Source: Polaromonas sp.
GTDB taxonomy: Bacteria; Pseudomonadota; Gammaproteobacteria; Burkholderiales; Burkholderiaceae_C
Length of the DNA: 64,000 nucleotides
Direction: 5' to 3'
Assembly: GCF_029945685.1 (NCBI RefSeq)
Contig: NZ_JAQSDA010000020.1
Location: 550,044 to 614,043, forward strand
Part shown: one piece after another, positions 43,236 through 51,982 of the stretch
Layout: each line of letters starts with the position of its first letter
Position numbering within the stretch: the first letter of the stretch is position 1
Notes under the pieces: generated by a model
The model's input: only the letters and a program-made list of their open reading frames with translations
Database searches by the model: none
Told to the model about the DNA's origin: nothing
Made by a program: the position numbers and the translations under genes

Positions 43236-43700
43236 TCAAACGGCCTTCTTGAATTTGCCTTTCTTGAGCACTTTGGTACCCTTCATGAAGCGCCAATACC
43301 CCAGTTCGTCAGGCACAAGGCCCGTCGTGACGACTTCCGACCTGTTGAGAATCGGGTTAACCGCCGCAAACGCCGCTTTGGCTACGGCTGTGGTCAGTTT
43401 TCCCTTAAGACCAAAGGCAACGGCCCAGAGCCCAGAAGAGATACTGACCTTGGTTACCGCACCAACCTCGGAAGCTGACTGAAGCGCTTCAACAACCGTC
43501 AGAACCCGTGCGTATTCCGCTGAGCTTCCATGCGAAGACCCGGCAGGCAGGAATATCGTGTACGTGCCACTACCAACATCGGTTGTCTGGTCGTCTTCAG
43601 ATTCGCCTGGAAACTCGATGTCGTCGAGCTGAATGGTCTCTTGCTCTTCAAGTTTGAGTGTCTCGTCATCTGTGGACGAGGTTGCATCATTTTTAGACAT
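43236..43700 (-). CDS. Hypothetical protein with acidic N-terminus
   Basis: A 154-residue protein of unknown function starting MSKNDATSSTDDETLKLEEQ. The first 50 residues are acidic and low in complexity. Residues 55-110 read YTIFLPAGSSHGSSAEYARVLTVVEALQSASEVGAVTKVSISSGLWAVAFGLKG, an alpha/beta stretch, and the C-terminus is basic (GTKVLKKGKFKKAV). It is directly upstream of the primase-helicase gene with a 3-base gap and is probably co-expressed. An acidic N-terminus and basic tail suggest a DNA-associated accessory, but that is inference. Confidence 0.55.
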   Translation of the reverse strand: MSKNDATSSTDDETLKLEEQETIQLDDIEFPGESEDDQTTDVGSGTYTIFLPAGSSHGSSAEYARVLTVVEALQSASEVGAVTKVSISSGLWAVAFGLKGKLTTAVAKAAFAAVNPILNRSEVVTTGLVPDELGYWRFMKGTKVLKKGKFKKAV

Positions 43701-43834
43701 AGCTATCTTTCTGCGGCGATGCCGCATGAATTTTTAAACGTTTGATTTCGATTGAAAGCGTTGCGGCCGCAACGACTTTCGGTTGTCGGCCTGCAGAAGC
43801 TACTTGCAGCCGAAATATTGATGGGGAAACTAAA

Positions 43835-44047
43835 TTAGCTGCTGACGGCAGGGCCGGACCGGTTTTGGATCCAGGCCTGGATTTCATGCGCCAGCCATGC
43901 AACGGCTCGGGTGGCAAGCTTGTGTTGGCGCGGAAACAGTCCCCGCTTAATCAACGCGTAAAGCGTGGACTTCTTCAGGCCAGTCAGCTGCATAACAGCC
44001 TTGAGGCGTAAGAGCTTGAGAGGCTCGGGTTCATTTTTTCTATCCAT
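43835..44047 (-). CDS. AlpA-family regulator
   Basis: A 70-residue MerR-like excisionase/regulator with PLKLLRLKAVMQLTGLKKSTLYALIKRGLFPRQHKLATRAVAWLAHEIQAWIQNR, a near-canonical AlpA (CP4-57-type) domain. AlpA proteins activate integrase or excision functions of P4-like islands. ATG 44047 has AAGGTG upstream; the longer frame to 44074 is less likely. It lies between the integrase and the replication genes, as in other P4-type elements. Confidence 0.92.
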   Translation of the reverse strand: MDRKNEPEPLKLLRLKAVMQLTGLKKSTLYALIKRGLFPRQHKLATRAVAWLAHEIQAWIQNRSGPAVSS

Positions 44048-44208
44048 GAAGACACCTTTAAGAGTAAGTTGCACGTTCGCGGTGAACGTGTGTGTGTATC
44101 TTCAATGTTGTCGAAAACAATGCCCAGATTTGTACCTAGAAAACTACTTAGGTGTAGTTAGCATCCTTCATAAACGTCACTGATTTTCACTCTCAATGAC
44201 GGCAAAAA

Positions 44209-44889
44209 TCATTTTTTGCGCTTTGGTGAAATAAGTTTAGGGTAGGCGTCTCGAATCCACGTCTGAATGGTGCTTGGCTGGACTTTTTTTTGCTCAATCT
44301 CCGTCAACATATCGTGGATGTCGTTCCAGATGTCGAAATGCTTGCTCCAACGCCCGTACTTGAGTTTTTGTTTTGCTGAGCGCCTTAGACCGGCGAATGC
44401 AAACTTCAACACCCTCTTCTTCACCGGGTCAAAATTTTCACTGCGTTTGGTTCCCCCAGCCTTGCCAATCTTGCTGCGGACGGCCTTTGCCCCGCTCTCG
44501 ACGACTAGGTGTTGGGAGTCATAAAGAACCCAATACCGGTGTGACAACTCCGTGAAAGCCACGATTTCTGCGACAAACGCAGACTGCTCTCTCGAAACGT
44601 CTGATGGCGTTTCAGAGTCGTTTTCCGTAGGGCATTTGTCGATTTCGCTTAGCCCTAATGTTGCAAGGAGTTCAAGTTCGTCCGACAAGGGAGTGTTAGG
44701 TGAGTCGATTCTCGGCATCAGCGCTCGTAGAAGGCGACGAAGAGGCGTGTCAAACGAGGTGAGCTGTGGAGTTGATTCCAATAACGCGGCTAGTCGATCA
44801 AATGATTGTTGTTGGCTATTTAAAGTTTGACGACTAGTTCTCCAGCGTTCGAATCTGGTTTTGTATATTGGGGATACTAGAAAGTGCAT
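44209..44889 (-). CDS. Hypothetical protein near the integrase
   Basis: A 226-residue protein with no recognised domain. Residues about 95-226 are basic and helical: TKRSENFDPVKKRVLKFAFAGLRRSAKQKLKYGRWSKHFDIWNDIHDML, then TIQTWIRDAYPKLISPKRKK, which looks like a DNA-binding C-terminus. It begins just downstream of the truncated integrase fragment and precedes AlpA on the same strand. It may be a regulator or replication accessory of the element; function unknown. Confidence 0.5.
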   Translation of the reverse strand: MHFLVSPIYKTRFERWRTSRQTLNSQQQSFDRLAALLESTPQLTSFDTPLRRLLRALMPRIDSPNTPLSDELELLATLGLSEIDKCPTENDSETPSDVSREQSAFVAEIVAFTELSHRYWVLYDSQHLVVESGAKAVRSKIGKAGGTKRSENFDPVKKRVLKFAFAGLRRSAKQKLKYGRWSKHFDIWNDIHDMLTEIEQKKVQPSTIQTWIRDAYPKLISPKRKK

Positions 44890-44898
44890 CCAATTCTT

Positions 44899-45102
44899 TC
44901 AAACGTTAGTACGGCGATGTACGCATTCGTCCAAGTGGTCCGACCAAGCCTGCATCATGACCCGCCGCTGCTTCAAGTACGTTGCGTGGTTATACGCCGC
45001 ACTGACCTGGTCCCGTGGCAGGTGGGAAAGCTGCAGCTCAATGTGGTGGTGATCGAACCGAGCCTTGGGGAGGCTAAGGTACTCAGCCCTCCGCTGTATC
45101 AT
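44899..45102 (-). pseudogene. Truncated second integrase (C-terminal remnant)
   Basis: A 67-residue frame whose body, FDHHHIELQLSHLPRDQVSAAYNHATYLKQRRVMMQAWSDHLD, matches the catalytic C-terminus of the intact integrase next to it (IEAQLAHAVKDANGRAYNRTQYLQHRTVMMQSWADYLD), including the AYN tyrosine region. The N-terminal two thirds of such a gene are missing. It is a leftover of a different but related P4-type integrase, showing earlier recombination or stacking of elements at this site. Confidence 0.75.
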
Positions 45103-46343
45103 GCGGCCCGCTGAGACAGATCAATGATGTCTGCCCCCTTGCGCAGCTTATCCAGGTAGTCCGCCCACGATTGCATCATGACAGTCCGGTGCTGCAAGTA
45201 TTGGGTGCGGTTGTAGGCTCGGCCATTGGCGTCTTTCACGGCGTGGGCAAGCTGTGCCTCAATCACCAGAGGGTCGCAATCCAGACGTTCTGCCAACATG
45301 GTTCGTGCCGTCGCTCTGAAGCCGTGCCAAGTGTGCACGTCTGGCGTGTAGCCAAGCGTAATCAAAGCCGTTCGGACTGAATTTTCAGATATTGGGCGAT
45401 CATGATTACGCTCACCAGGAAACACCAACACCCCATGGCCAGTCAGGGGGTAAAGATTGCTCAGAATTTCCAAAGCCTGACGAGAGAGCGGAACTTGGTG
45501 AGGGTTGCCGTTTTCCTTACCATCCTTACCGCGTTTCATACGGGCGGCTGGGATTGTCCATAGCGCGTTTTCCAGGTCAATTTCTGCCCAGGCCGCAGCA
45601 CGTAGTTCACCAGGTCTTTGAAACAGCAGCGGAGCTAACTGCAACGCAGAACGGACAATGTGGCCGCCCTTGTACGCCTGAATTGCCCGCAGCATCTCCC
45701 CCAACTTCACTGGGTCAGTGATGGCCGCAAAATGTTTGCCACGGTAGGGAGACAACGCACCTTTCAGATCCGATGTGATATCACGATCTACCCTCCCGGT
45801 AGCTACACCGTAACGCCAGACTTGCCGCGCAAGCATGAGGCCGCGATCAGCAGTTTCGATTGCACCTCGCTCCTCTACTTTGCGAAGTGTTGCAAGCAGC
45901 TCCACCGGCTCGATTGTCTTAAGTCGCCGATCACCTAACCTTGGGAACAAATCACGCTCAAACTGGCGCAATGATCGCTCAGCATGAGCCGTGCTCCATT
46001 GCGACAATTGTTTGCCGTACCACTCCAGGGCAACAACCTTAAAGGTCTCGCCCGCTGGATTGGTTGCTTTGAGCTTCGCGGCCACACGGACCTGAACAGG
46101 ATCGTGGCCTTCAGATTTTTGCAATTTAGCCACGTCCCGAGCACGTCGCGCCGCTGTCAGACTAACGTCTGGATAGCTCCCCAGTGCCATTTGTTTTTCA
46201 ACACCGGCAATTCGGTACTTCCAAAACCAGCGCTTCGAACCGGCTGGGCTGATTTGAAGGTATAACCCGCCGGAATCGCTAAATCGCGCTTGCTTCTTGT
46301 CCGATGGGCACTTGGCGTTTCTACATTGAGCATCGGTCAGCAT
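45099..46343 (-). CDS. P4-type tyrosine integrase
   Basis: A 414-residue site-specific recombinase. It has an N-terminal arm-binding DUF4102 domain (FSDSGGLYLQISPAGSKRWFWKYRIAGVEKQMALGSYPDVSL), a core-binding domain, and catalytic residues Arg243 (FQRPGELR), His340-Arg343 (WHGFRATART), His367 (QLAHAVKD) and Tyr377 (AYNRTQYL). It is oriented away from ssrA, with its start 236 bases from the ssrA 3' end, the usual place for an integrase that uses the tmRNA gene. GTACCCCC-type repeats in between are candidate binding sites. Confidence 0.95.
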   Translation of the reverse strand: MLTDAQCRNAKCPSDKKQARFSDSGGLYLQISPAGSKRWFWKYRIAGVEKQMALGSYPDVSLTAARRARDVAKLQKSEGHDPVQVRVAAKLKATNPAGETFKVVALEWYGKQLSQWSTAHAERSLRQFERDLFPRLGDRRLKTIEPVELLATLRKVEERGAIETADRGLMLARQVWRYGVATGRVDRDITSDLKGALSPYRGKHFAAITDPVKLGEMLRAIQAYKGGHIVRSALQLAPLLFQRPGELRAAAWAEIDLENALWTIPAARMKRGKDGKENGNPHQVPLSRQALEILSNLYPLTGHGVLVFPGERNHDRPISENSVRTALITLGYTPDVHTWHGFRATARTMLAERLDCDPLVIEAQLAHAVKDANGRAYNRTQYLQHRTVMMQSWADYLDKLRKGADIIDLSQRAA

Positions 46344-46455
46344 TGGGGTACAGCTCCAGCATGGGGGATAAAAAAGCGCTTTTTAAGCAGAAAATGGGGG
46401 TACAAGTCCCAGAAAAATAACTAAAAATTTGCTTGTACCCCCGTTTGTACCCCCT
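46344..46455. other. Right attachment region with GTACCCCC arm-site candidates
   Basis: The integrase upstream region carries GGGGTACAGCTCC (46345), GGGGGTACAAG (46396) and GCTTGTACCCCCGTTTGTACCCCC (46431-46454, given here as adjoining units), that is, at least four copies of G5TAC or its complement. GCTTGTACCCCCG is shared with 17025-17037 at the far end. Confidence 0.65.
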
Positions 46456-46530
46456 CTTTAAACAGGCTGTCAATGGACCTTAGCGCACCTGCATAGACAG
46501 TCAAACCTCATAACTAATTGATTTACAAAG

Positions 46531-46567
46531 AAAAAAGGCCGCTTACTGGATGTCAGTAAACGGCCTT
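46531..46567 (-). terminator. ssrA transcription terminator
   Basis: On the minus strand AAGGCCGTTTACTG-acat-CCAGTAAGCGGCCTT followed by TTTTCTTTG forms a long stem 12 bases past the ssrA 3' end. A related hairpin occurs at 16896-16929 at the opposite island end. Confidence 0.85.
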
Positions 46568-46578
46568 GGACGTTATAG

Positions 46579-46601
46579 TGGTGGAGCTGGGGGGATTTGA
46601 A
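46579..46601. other. Candidate right attachment site in the ssrA 3' end
   Basis: TGGTGGAGCTGGGG then GGATTTGAA is the complement of the tmRNA 3' end (T arm and CCA). The similar TGGTGGGCTGGGG at 16941 is the presumed partner. The exact crossover cannot be fixed by eye because the left copy has diverged. Confidence 0.65.
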
Positions 46602-46965
46602 CCCCCGTCCGCAAGCCTTGTTCGGGCAGATCTACATGTTTAGCGGTCTGATTTGAGTCTCGCCACCTGTGTCGCGCAGTCGCACGCTACACAGGACGCC
46701 AGCACCCTATTTTCTTGCCCCGGGTTAAGGTACCCAGCCCGGAGCCAGCCGATGAAATTATCTTTACAGCCGGGAGCATTTAACTTGCGTCAAACACCCC
46801 TTGCCCAGCCCATCGGCCTGCTGTTGTAAAGCTCACTGGCAATTAAGCAGCGAGTGCGAAACGTTCGTCGTTTGCAGTTAGTTTGTTTGAATCAGTTTTA
46901 CGAGCACACTCAGCTCGACATGCACCACACCGCGTCCGAACCCACGTCGAAACCAATGCAGCCCC
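46579..46965 (-). ncRNA. ssrA: Transfer-messenger RNA (tmRNA)
   Basis: A one-piece tmRNA of about 387 bases that rescues stalled ribosomes and adds a degradation tag. The 5' end GGGGCTGCATTGGTTTCGACG pairs with the 3' end CCCCCAGCTCCACCA (7 bp with one G-U), and the T arm contains GGGGGTTCAAATCCCCC. The tag reading frame (46843-46875) is GCAAACGACGAACGTTTCGC and onward, giving ANDERFALAA and a TAA stop, a beta-proteobacterial-type tag. The gene's 3' end is the island's integration target and remains intact next to the integrase. Confidence 0.97.
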
Positions 46966-46977
46966 AAGCCAAGTAGT

Positions 46978-47652
46978 TTAAGCCATCCGCAGCAAATTCA
47001 AGAGGGACGACGGCGAAACAATGGTGGCGTCGGCCTTCCAGTGCCGGGTATCGGCCAGCGCACCGAGGTAACCGTAGGCTGCGGCCACGGTCGGCATGCC
47101 GGCCGCGCGACCGGCGACGATGTCCCGCTCGTCATCCCCGACATAAATGCAGCGCCCGGGCTGGAGCTGGAGCTGGCGGGCAGCTTCGAGCAACGGCGCC
47201 GGATGCGGCTTGGCGTGCGGCGTGGTGTCGCCGCTGATGATGGTCTGCGCGGAGCCAAACAGCGGCATCCTGCGTGTCAGCGGCAGGGTAAAACGCGCCG
47301 ATTTGTTGGTCACCACGCCCCACTTGAGCCCGGATCGGTCAATGTGTGCGATCAGCTCAGCCACGCCGTCGAAGGCATAGGTGCGCTCGGTCATGCAGGC
47401 TTCGTAATTGGCGAAAAACTCTTCTTTCAGGTCGCCGTAACCGTCATCGTCGGGGCTGAGGCCGAAAGCAATGCCAATCATGCCGCGCGCACCCGCACCG
47501 GCCATGGGCCGGTAATCTGTCAGCGGCAGCGACGCCAGACCGCGGTCGGTGCGCATCTTGTCGGCGGCTGCGCCCAGGTCGGGCGCACTGTCGATCAGGG
47601 TGCCGTCGAGGTCGAACAGCACGGCCTCAATATCGTTGAATATCGGCTCCAT
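46978..47652 (-). CDS. gph: Phosphoglycolate phosphatase
   Basis: A 224-residue haloacid-dehalogenase enzyme removing 2-phosphoglycolate. The HAD motifs are VLFDLDGTLIDSAPDL (nucleophile Asp about 14), VVTNKSARF (motif II), KPHPAPLLEAA with Lys (motif III) and YVGDDERDIVAGRAAGMPTVAAAYGY (motif IV). It is directly downstream of ubiG on the same strand (stop of ubiG at 47656, start of gph at 47652), and the pair is common in proteobacteria. It originally sat next to ssrA. Confidence 0.93.
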   Translation of the reverse strand: MEPIFNDIEAVLFDLDGTLIDSAPDLGAAADKMRTDRGLASLPLTDYRPMAGAGARGMIGIAFGLSPDDDGYGDLKEEFFANYEACMTERTYAFDGVAELIAHIDRSGLKWGVVTNKSARFTLPLTRRMPLFGSAQTIISGDTTPHAKPHPAPLLEAARQLQLQPGRCIYVGDDERDIVAGRAAGMPTVAAAYGYLGALADTRHWKADATIVSPSSLLNLLRMA

Positions 47653-47655
47653 CGG

Positions 47656-48363
47656 TCACGGTTTCTGCGTGGCCAGCATGTAATTGACGCTGGTGTCGGC
47701 GCTGAGCCAGTAATGCCCGGACAGCGGGTTGTATTCCATGCCTTTGGTCTGCTGCAGCTCAAGCCCCGCACGGCGGCAATAGGCGGCCAGTTCGCTGGGT
47801 TTGATGAATTTGGCGTATTCGTGGGTGCCGCGCGGGAGCAGGCTCAACACATACTCGGCCCCGACAATGGCAAACAGAAAGGCCTTGGCATTGCGGTTGA
47901 TCGTGGAAAAGAACACCTGGCCGCCCGGCTTGACCAGCGTCGCGCAGGCCCGCACCACGGAGGACGGGTCGGGCACGTGTTCGAGCATTTCCATGCAGGT
48001 GACGACATCAAAGGTCCCCGGCTGCTCGGACGCCAGTGCCTCGGCACTGATCTCGCGGTACTCGACGCCCTGGGTATTGGCCTCGAGCGCATGAAGCTGC
48101 GCCACCTTGAGCGCCTTGGTCGCCAGGTCGATCCCCAGCACCTGCGCGCCCCGGCGGGCCATGGCATCGGCGAGAATGCCACCCCCGCAGCCAATATCGA
48201 GGACGCGCTTGCCCTGGAGCGGCGCCAGACCCTCAATCCAGCCCAGCCTCAGGGGATTGATCTGGTGCAGGGGGCGGAATTCGCTCTCGGTGTCCCACCA
48301 GCGGTGGGCCAGATCGGAAAATTTGGCCAGTTCGGCCGGGTCTGCGTTTTCAGTGGTGTGCAT
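47656..48363 (-). CDS. ubiG: Ubiquinone biosynthesis O-methyltransferase
   Basis: A 235-residue SAM-dependent methyltransferase carrying out both O-methylation steps of ubiquinone synthesis. It has [31 protein letters not shown], the typical UbiG start, the SAM-binding [31 protein letters not shown], and [10 protein letters not shown]. The start at 48363 is about 20 bases from the ompA terminator hairpin, so its promoter must overlap that hairpin region or transcription reads through from ompA. Confidence 0.96.
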   Translation of the reverse strand: MHTTENADPAELAKFSDLAHRWWDTESEFRPLHQINPLRLGWIEGLAPLQGKRVLDIGCGGGILADAMARRGAQVLGIDLATKALKVAQLHALEANTQGVEYREISAEALASEQPGTFDVVTCMEMLEHVPDPSSVVRACATLVKPGGQVFFSTINRNAKAFLFAIVGAEYVLSLLPRGTHEYAKFIKPSELAAYCRRAGLELQQTKGMEYNPLSGHYWLSADTSVNYMLATQKP

Positions 48364-48384
48364 GGATCTGATTATCGCCCGCCC

Positions 48385-48415
48385 ATAAAAAAACCGCGCC
48401 GTAGCGCGGTTTTTT
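48385..48415. terminator. Bidirectional terminator after ompA
   Basis: AAAAAACCGCGC-cgta-GCGCGGTTTTTT: a 6-bp GC stem extended by A-T pairs, with T runs on both strands. It lies 18 bases past the ompA stop and just upstream of ubiG. Confidence 0.9.
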
Positions 48416-48432
48416 AAGTGATCCTTGAAGGA

Positions 48433-49068
48433 TTACTTGTTGGCGCGGGTGCCAACCACTTCGATTTCCACGCGACGGTTCTTGGCGCGGCCTTCAGCAG
48501 TCTTGTTGTCAGCAACTGGCTGTTTCTCGCCTTTGCCTTCAGTGTAGACACGGTTTTTCTCAATGCCCTTGGACACCAGATAAGCCTTGACAGACTCAGA
48601 GCGGCGAACCGACAGCTTCTGGTTGTAGGAGTCGCTACCCACTGCATCGGTGTGACCGACAGCAATGATGACTTCCAGGTTGATGTCCTTGATCTTGCCG
48701 ACCAGATCGTCAAGCTTGGCTTTGCCTTCAGGCTTGAGCACAGACTTGTCGAAGTCAAAGAACGCGTCAGCGGCGTAAGTGACTTTGGTGGCTGCGGGAG
48801 GAGCTACCGGTGCGGGTGCAGGACTGGCGGCAGGTGCTGCAGCAGCAGGTGCGGGAGCCGGTGTAACGACAGGGACAATAGCACCGTCGCAACCTGGAGC
48901 GGCAGTAGCCGGGGTCCAGTTGGCATCGCGCCAGCAGTATTCGTTGGTGCCGTTTTTCCAGACCAGCTCATTGGTGCCGTTTTTCCAGTTGTCAATTGTT
49001 TGTGCACCAGCGGCGGTTGCAAGCGCTGCGGAAGCAAACAACATTGCCACTTTGTTGAGTTTCTTCAT
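48433..49068 (-). CDS. OmpA-family outer membrane/peptidoglycan-binding protein
   Basis: A 211-residue secreted protein with a signal peptide (MKKLNKVAMLFASAALATAAGA), a short N-terminal domain with a duplicated unit (WKNGTNELVWKNGTNEYCW), a Pro/Ala-rich linker (VTPAPAPAAAAPAASPAPAP), and a C-terminal OmpA domain (FFDFDKSVLKPEGKAKLDDLVGKI, VGHTDAVGSDSYNQKLSVRRSESVKAYLVSKGI and NRRVEIEV) that binds peptidoglycan. It lacks the 8-stranded barrel of E. coli OmpA and is the short form typical of this group. It is placed upstream of gyrA, divergently, as in many Burkholderiales. Confidence 0.93.
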   Translation of the reverse strand: MKKLNKVAMLFASAALATAAGAQTIDNWKNGTNELVWKNGTNEYCWRDANWTPATAAPGCDGAIVPVVTPAPAPAAAAPAASPAPAPVAPPAATKVTYAADAFFDFDKSVLKPEGKAKLDDLVGKIKDINLEVIIAVGHTDAVGSDSYNQKLSVRRSESVKAYLVSKGIEKNRVYTEGKGEKQPVADNKTAEGRAKNRRVEIEVVGTRANK

Positions 49069-49321
49069 GGTTCTCCTCTAGAGAAAAGCCGCAGACTTGC
49101 TGCGATTGGATACACGCCGTGAGTGACCATCACTCAAAGCGTTACAGTTATTGTGCCATAGCTCATTGACCGTTCAAGCGCGCTAGCGGCTTCGTCTGAC
49201 ACAGAATCGAGATTCTTTGTTTTTTGTTGCGGACTTGCCACACCCCGATCAAGCCCAAGTCAGGCCTTAAAATCAGCAGGCTTATCTCCTTGCGCGTTGC
49301 ATTATCCTTTTCAGGCCTCTC

Positions 49322-51982
49322 ATGACCCAGTTTGCCAAAGAAACCCTGCCCATCAGTCTTGAAGAGGAGATGCGGCGCAGCTACCTGGATTACGCGATGA
49401 GCGTGATCGTGGGTCGCGCCCTGCCCGATGCGCGCGACGGTCTCAAGCCGGTGCACAGGCGCGTCCTGTTTGCGATGCATGAGCTCAACAACGACTGGAA
49501 CCGGCCTTACAAGAAATCGGCCCGTATCGTCGGCGACGTAATCGGCAAGTACCACCCGCACGGCGACCAGTCGGTTTATGACGCGATTGTCCGCATGGCC
49601 CAGGATTTTTCCATGCGCCACATGCTGGTGGACGGCCAGGGCAACTTCGGCTCGGTGGACGGTGACAGCGCCGCGGCCATGCGTTACACCGAAGTGCGGC
49701 TGTCCAAGATCGCCCAGGAGATGCTGACCGACATCGACAAGGAAACCGTCGATTTCGGGCCCAACTATGACGGCAGCGAGAAAGAGCCGCTGGTTCTCCC
49801 CTCCCGCATACCGAACCTGCTGATCAATGGCTCCGGCGGCATTGCCGTGGGCATGGCTACCAACATTCCACCGCACAACATCAACGAGGTCGTGGATGCC
49901 TGTCTGCACCTGCTGAAAAACCCCCAGGCCAGCATCGACGAGCTGATGGAAATCATCCCGGCGCCCGACTTCCCCACCGCCGGCATCATTTACGGCATCA
50001 ACGGTGTCAAGGACGGCTACCGTACCGGCCGCGGCAAGGTCGTCATGCGCGCGCGCTGCCACTTCGAGGACATCGACAAGGGCCAGCGCCAGTCCATCAT
50101 CGTGGACGAGCTGCCCTACCAGGTCAACAAGAAGACGCTGCAGGAGCGCATGGCCGAGCTGGTCCACGAGAAAAAGATCGAGGGCATCAGCCACATCCAG
50201 GATGAAAGCGACAAGTCCGGCATGCGCCTGGTCATCGAGCTCAAGCGCGGCGAAGTCCCCGAGGTCGTGCTGAACAACCTGTACAAGCAGACCCAGCTGC
50301 AGGACACCTTTGGCATCAACATGGTGGCCCTGGTCAACGGCCAGCCCAAGCTGTGCAACCTGAAAGACCTGATCCAGGTGTTCCTGTCGCACCGCCGCGA
50401 GGTGGTCACACGGCGCACAGTGTTCACACTGCGCAAGGCGCGCGAGCGCGGCCATGTCCTGGAGGGCCTGGCCGTTGCGCTGGCCAACATCGATGATTTC
50501 ATCGCGATCATCCGCAATGCGCCGACACCGCCGGTCGCCAAGGCCGAGCTGATGCTGCGCCCATGGGACAGCAGCCTGGTGCGCGAGATGCTGACACGCA
50601 CCCGCGCGGACGGCGGCGTGGTCAATGCCGACGACTACCGCCCCGACGGGCTGGAGAAGGACTTCGGCATGGGCAGCGACGGGCTGTACCGCCTGTCTGA
50701 AACCCAGGCCCAGGAAATTTTGCAGATGCGCCTGCAGCGCCTGACCGGCCTGGAGCAGGACAAGATCGTCGCCGAGTACAAGGAAGTCATGGCGGAAATC
50801 GACGACCTGCTCGACATCCTGGCGCGTCCGGAACGCGTCTCCACCATCATTGGCGAAGAACTCGCCGTCATCCGCCAGGAGTTCGGCCAGTCCAAGCTGG
50901 GCCTGCGGCGTAGCCAGGTCGAGCACAGTTCGTTCGACCTCAGCACCGAAGACCTGATCACGCCGACCGACATGGTGGTCACGCTCTCGCACACGGGTTA
51001 CATCAAGAGCCAGCCGCTGTCCGAATACCGCGCGCAAAAACGCGGCGGTCGCGGCAAGCTGGCGACGGCCACCAAGGAAGACGACTGGGTGGACCAGCTC
51101 TTCATCGCCAATACGCACGACTACATCCTGTGTTTTTCCAACCGTGGCCGGCTCTACTGGCTCAAGGTATGGGAAGTACCCGCGGGTTCACGCGGCTCGC
51201 GCGGCCGGCCCATCGTCAACATGTTTCCGCTGCAGGAAGGCGAAAAAATCACGGTGGTGCTGCCGCTGACCGGGGAAAAACGCAGCTTCCCGGCGGACCA
51301 GTATGTGTTCATGGCCACCAGCATGGGCACCGTCAAAAAGACACCGCTGGAGGACTTCAGCAACCCGCGCAAGGCCGGCATCATTGCCGTGGACCTGGAC
51401 GACGGCGACTACCTGATAGGCGCCGCGCTGACCGACGGCAAGCACGACGTGATGCTGTTCTCGGACGGCGGCAAGGCGGTGCGTTTCGATGAAAACGACG
51501 TGCGACCGATGGGCCGAAATGCCCGCGGCGTGCGCGGCATGATGCTTGATGAAGGCCAGGGCGTGATTGCCATGCTGGTCGCGGAAGACGAAGCCCAAAG
51601 CGTTCTGACGGCCACCCAGAACGGCTACGGCAAACGCACCTCCATCCAGGAATACACGCGCCATGGCCGCGGTACCAAGGGCATGATTGCCATCCAGCAA
51701 AGCGAGCGCAACGGCAAGGTCGTCGCCGCCACCCTGGTACATACGGACGATGAAATCATGCTGATCACCGACAAGGGCGTGCTGGTTCGCACCCGGGTCA
51801 GCGAGATCCGGGAGATGGGCCGCGCCACCCAGGGCGTCACACTGATCGGCCTTGATGAAGGCTCCCAGCTCAGCGGCCTGCAGCGCATCGTGGAAAACGA
51901 TGCCAGCCTGGACGACAATGACACGGACACGGACACAGACACTGACTCAGGCGCAACCGCCTCCAACCCGGAAACGAATTGA
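49322..51982 (+). CDS. gyrA: DNA gyrase subunit A
   Basis: An 886-residue gyrase A subunit that cuts and reseals DNA to introduce negative supercoils. It has the N-terminal [24 protein letters not shown] region, catalytic Tyr in [10 protein letters not shown] (about 122), and C-terminal beta-pinwheel repeats including a GyrA box (QKRGGRGK). The quinolone region reads [17 protein letters not shown], so the position equal to E. coli Ser83 is Gln; Asp87 is conserved. The acidic tail contains a DTDTDTD repeat. It ends with a TGATG overlap with the next gene. Confidence 0.98.
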   Translation: MTQFAKETLPISLEEEMRRSYLDYAMSVIVGRALPDARDGLKPVHRRVLFAMHELNNDWNRPYKKSARIVGDVIGKYHPHGDQSVYDAIVRMAQDFSMRHMLVDGQGNFGSVDGDSAAAMRYTEVRLSKIAQEMLTDIDKETVDFGPNYDGSEKEPLVLPSRIPNLLINGSGGIAVGMATNIPPHNINEVVDACLHLLKNPQASIDELMEIIPAPDFPTAGIIYGINGVKDGYRTGRGKVVMRARCHFEDIDKGQRQSIIVDELPYQVNKKTLQERMAELVHEKKIEGISHIQDESDKSGMRLVIELKRGEVPEVVLNNLYKQTQLQDTFGINMVALVNGQPKLCNLKDLIQVFLSHRREVVTRRTVFTLRKARERGHVLEGLAVALANIDDFIAIIRNAPTPPVAKAELMLRPWDSSLVREMLTRTRADGGVVNADDYRPDGLEKDFGMGSDGLYRLSETQAQEILQMRLQRLTGLEQDKIVAEYKEVMAEIDDLLDILARPERVSTIIGEELAVIRQEFGQSKLGLRRSQVEHSSFDLSTEDLITPTDMVVTLSHTGYIKSQPLSEYRAQKRGGRGKLATATKEDDWVDQLFIANTHDYILCFSNRGRLYWLKVWEVPAGSRGSRGRPIVNMFPLQEGEKITVVLPLTGEKRSFPADQYVFMATSMGTVKKTPLEDFSNPRKAGIIAVDLDDGDYLIGAALTDGKHDVMLFSDGGKAVRFDENDVRPMGRNARGVRGMMLDEGQGVIAMLVAEDEAQSVLTATQNGYGKRTSIQEYTRHGRGTKGMIAIQQSERNGKVVAATLVHTDDEIMLITDKGVLVRTRVSEIREMGRATQGVTLIGLDEGSQLSGLQRIVENDASLDDNDTDTDTDTDSGATASNPETN

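Larger units (their letters stand above)
16941..46603. mobile_element. ssrA-integrated mobile island, about 29.6 kb
   Basis: The element is bounded by a degenerate ssrA-end repeat at the left and by ssrA with a P4-type integrase at the right. Inside are phage-type regulators, AlpA, a primase-helicase, an annealing protein with YqaJ exonuclease, an SRAP protein and several restriction-like genes. The DNA between about 22.4 and 39 kb is visibly richer in A+T than the flanks, and the chromosomal dispersed repeats seem to be missing. No relaxase, type IV secretion, capsid or terminase genes were found, so it resembles a replicating satellite or genomic island rather than a conjugative element or complete prophage. 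Confidence 0.9.

Noticed and set aside
16941-46603. Integrative conjugative element
   Set aside because: No relaxase, coupling protein or type IV secretion gene was seen in the element.
46595-46612. A tRNA T-arm (GGGGATTTGAACCCCC) suggesting a tRNA gene
   Set aside because: It belongs to the 3' part of tmRNA; no anticodon arm is nearby and the tag frame and 5' end identify ssrA.
49163-51118. 651-codon frame antisense to gyrA
   Set aside because: No motifs, and gyrA is fully supported on the plus strand.
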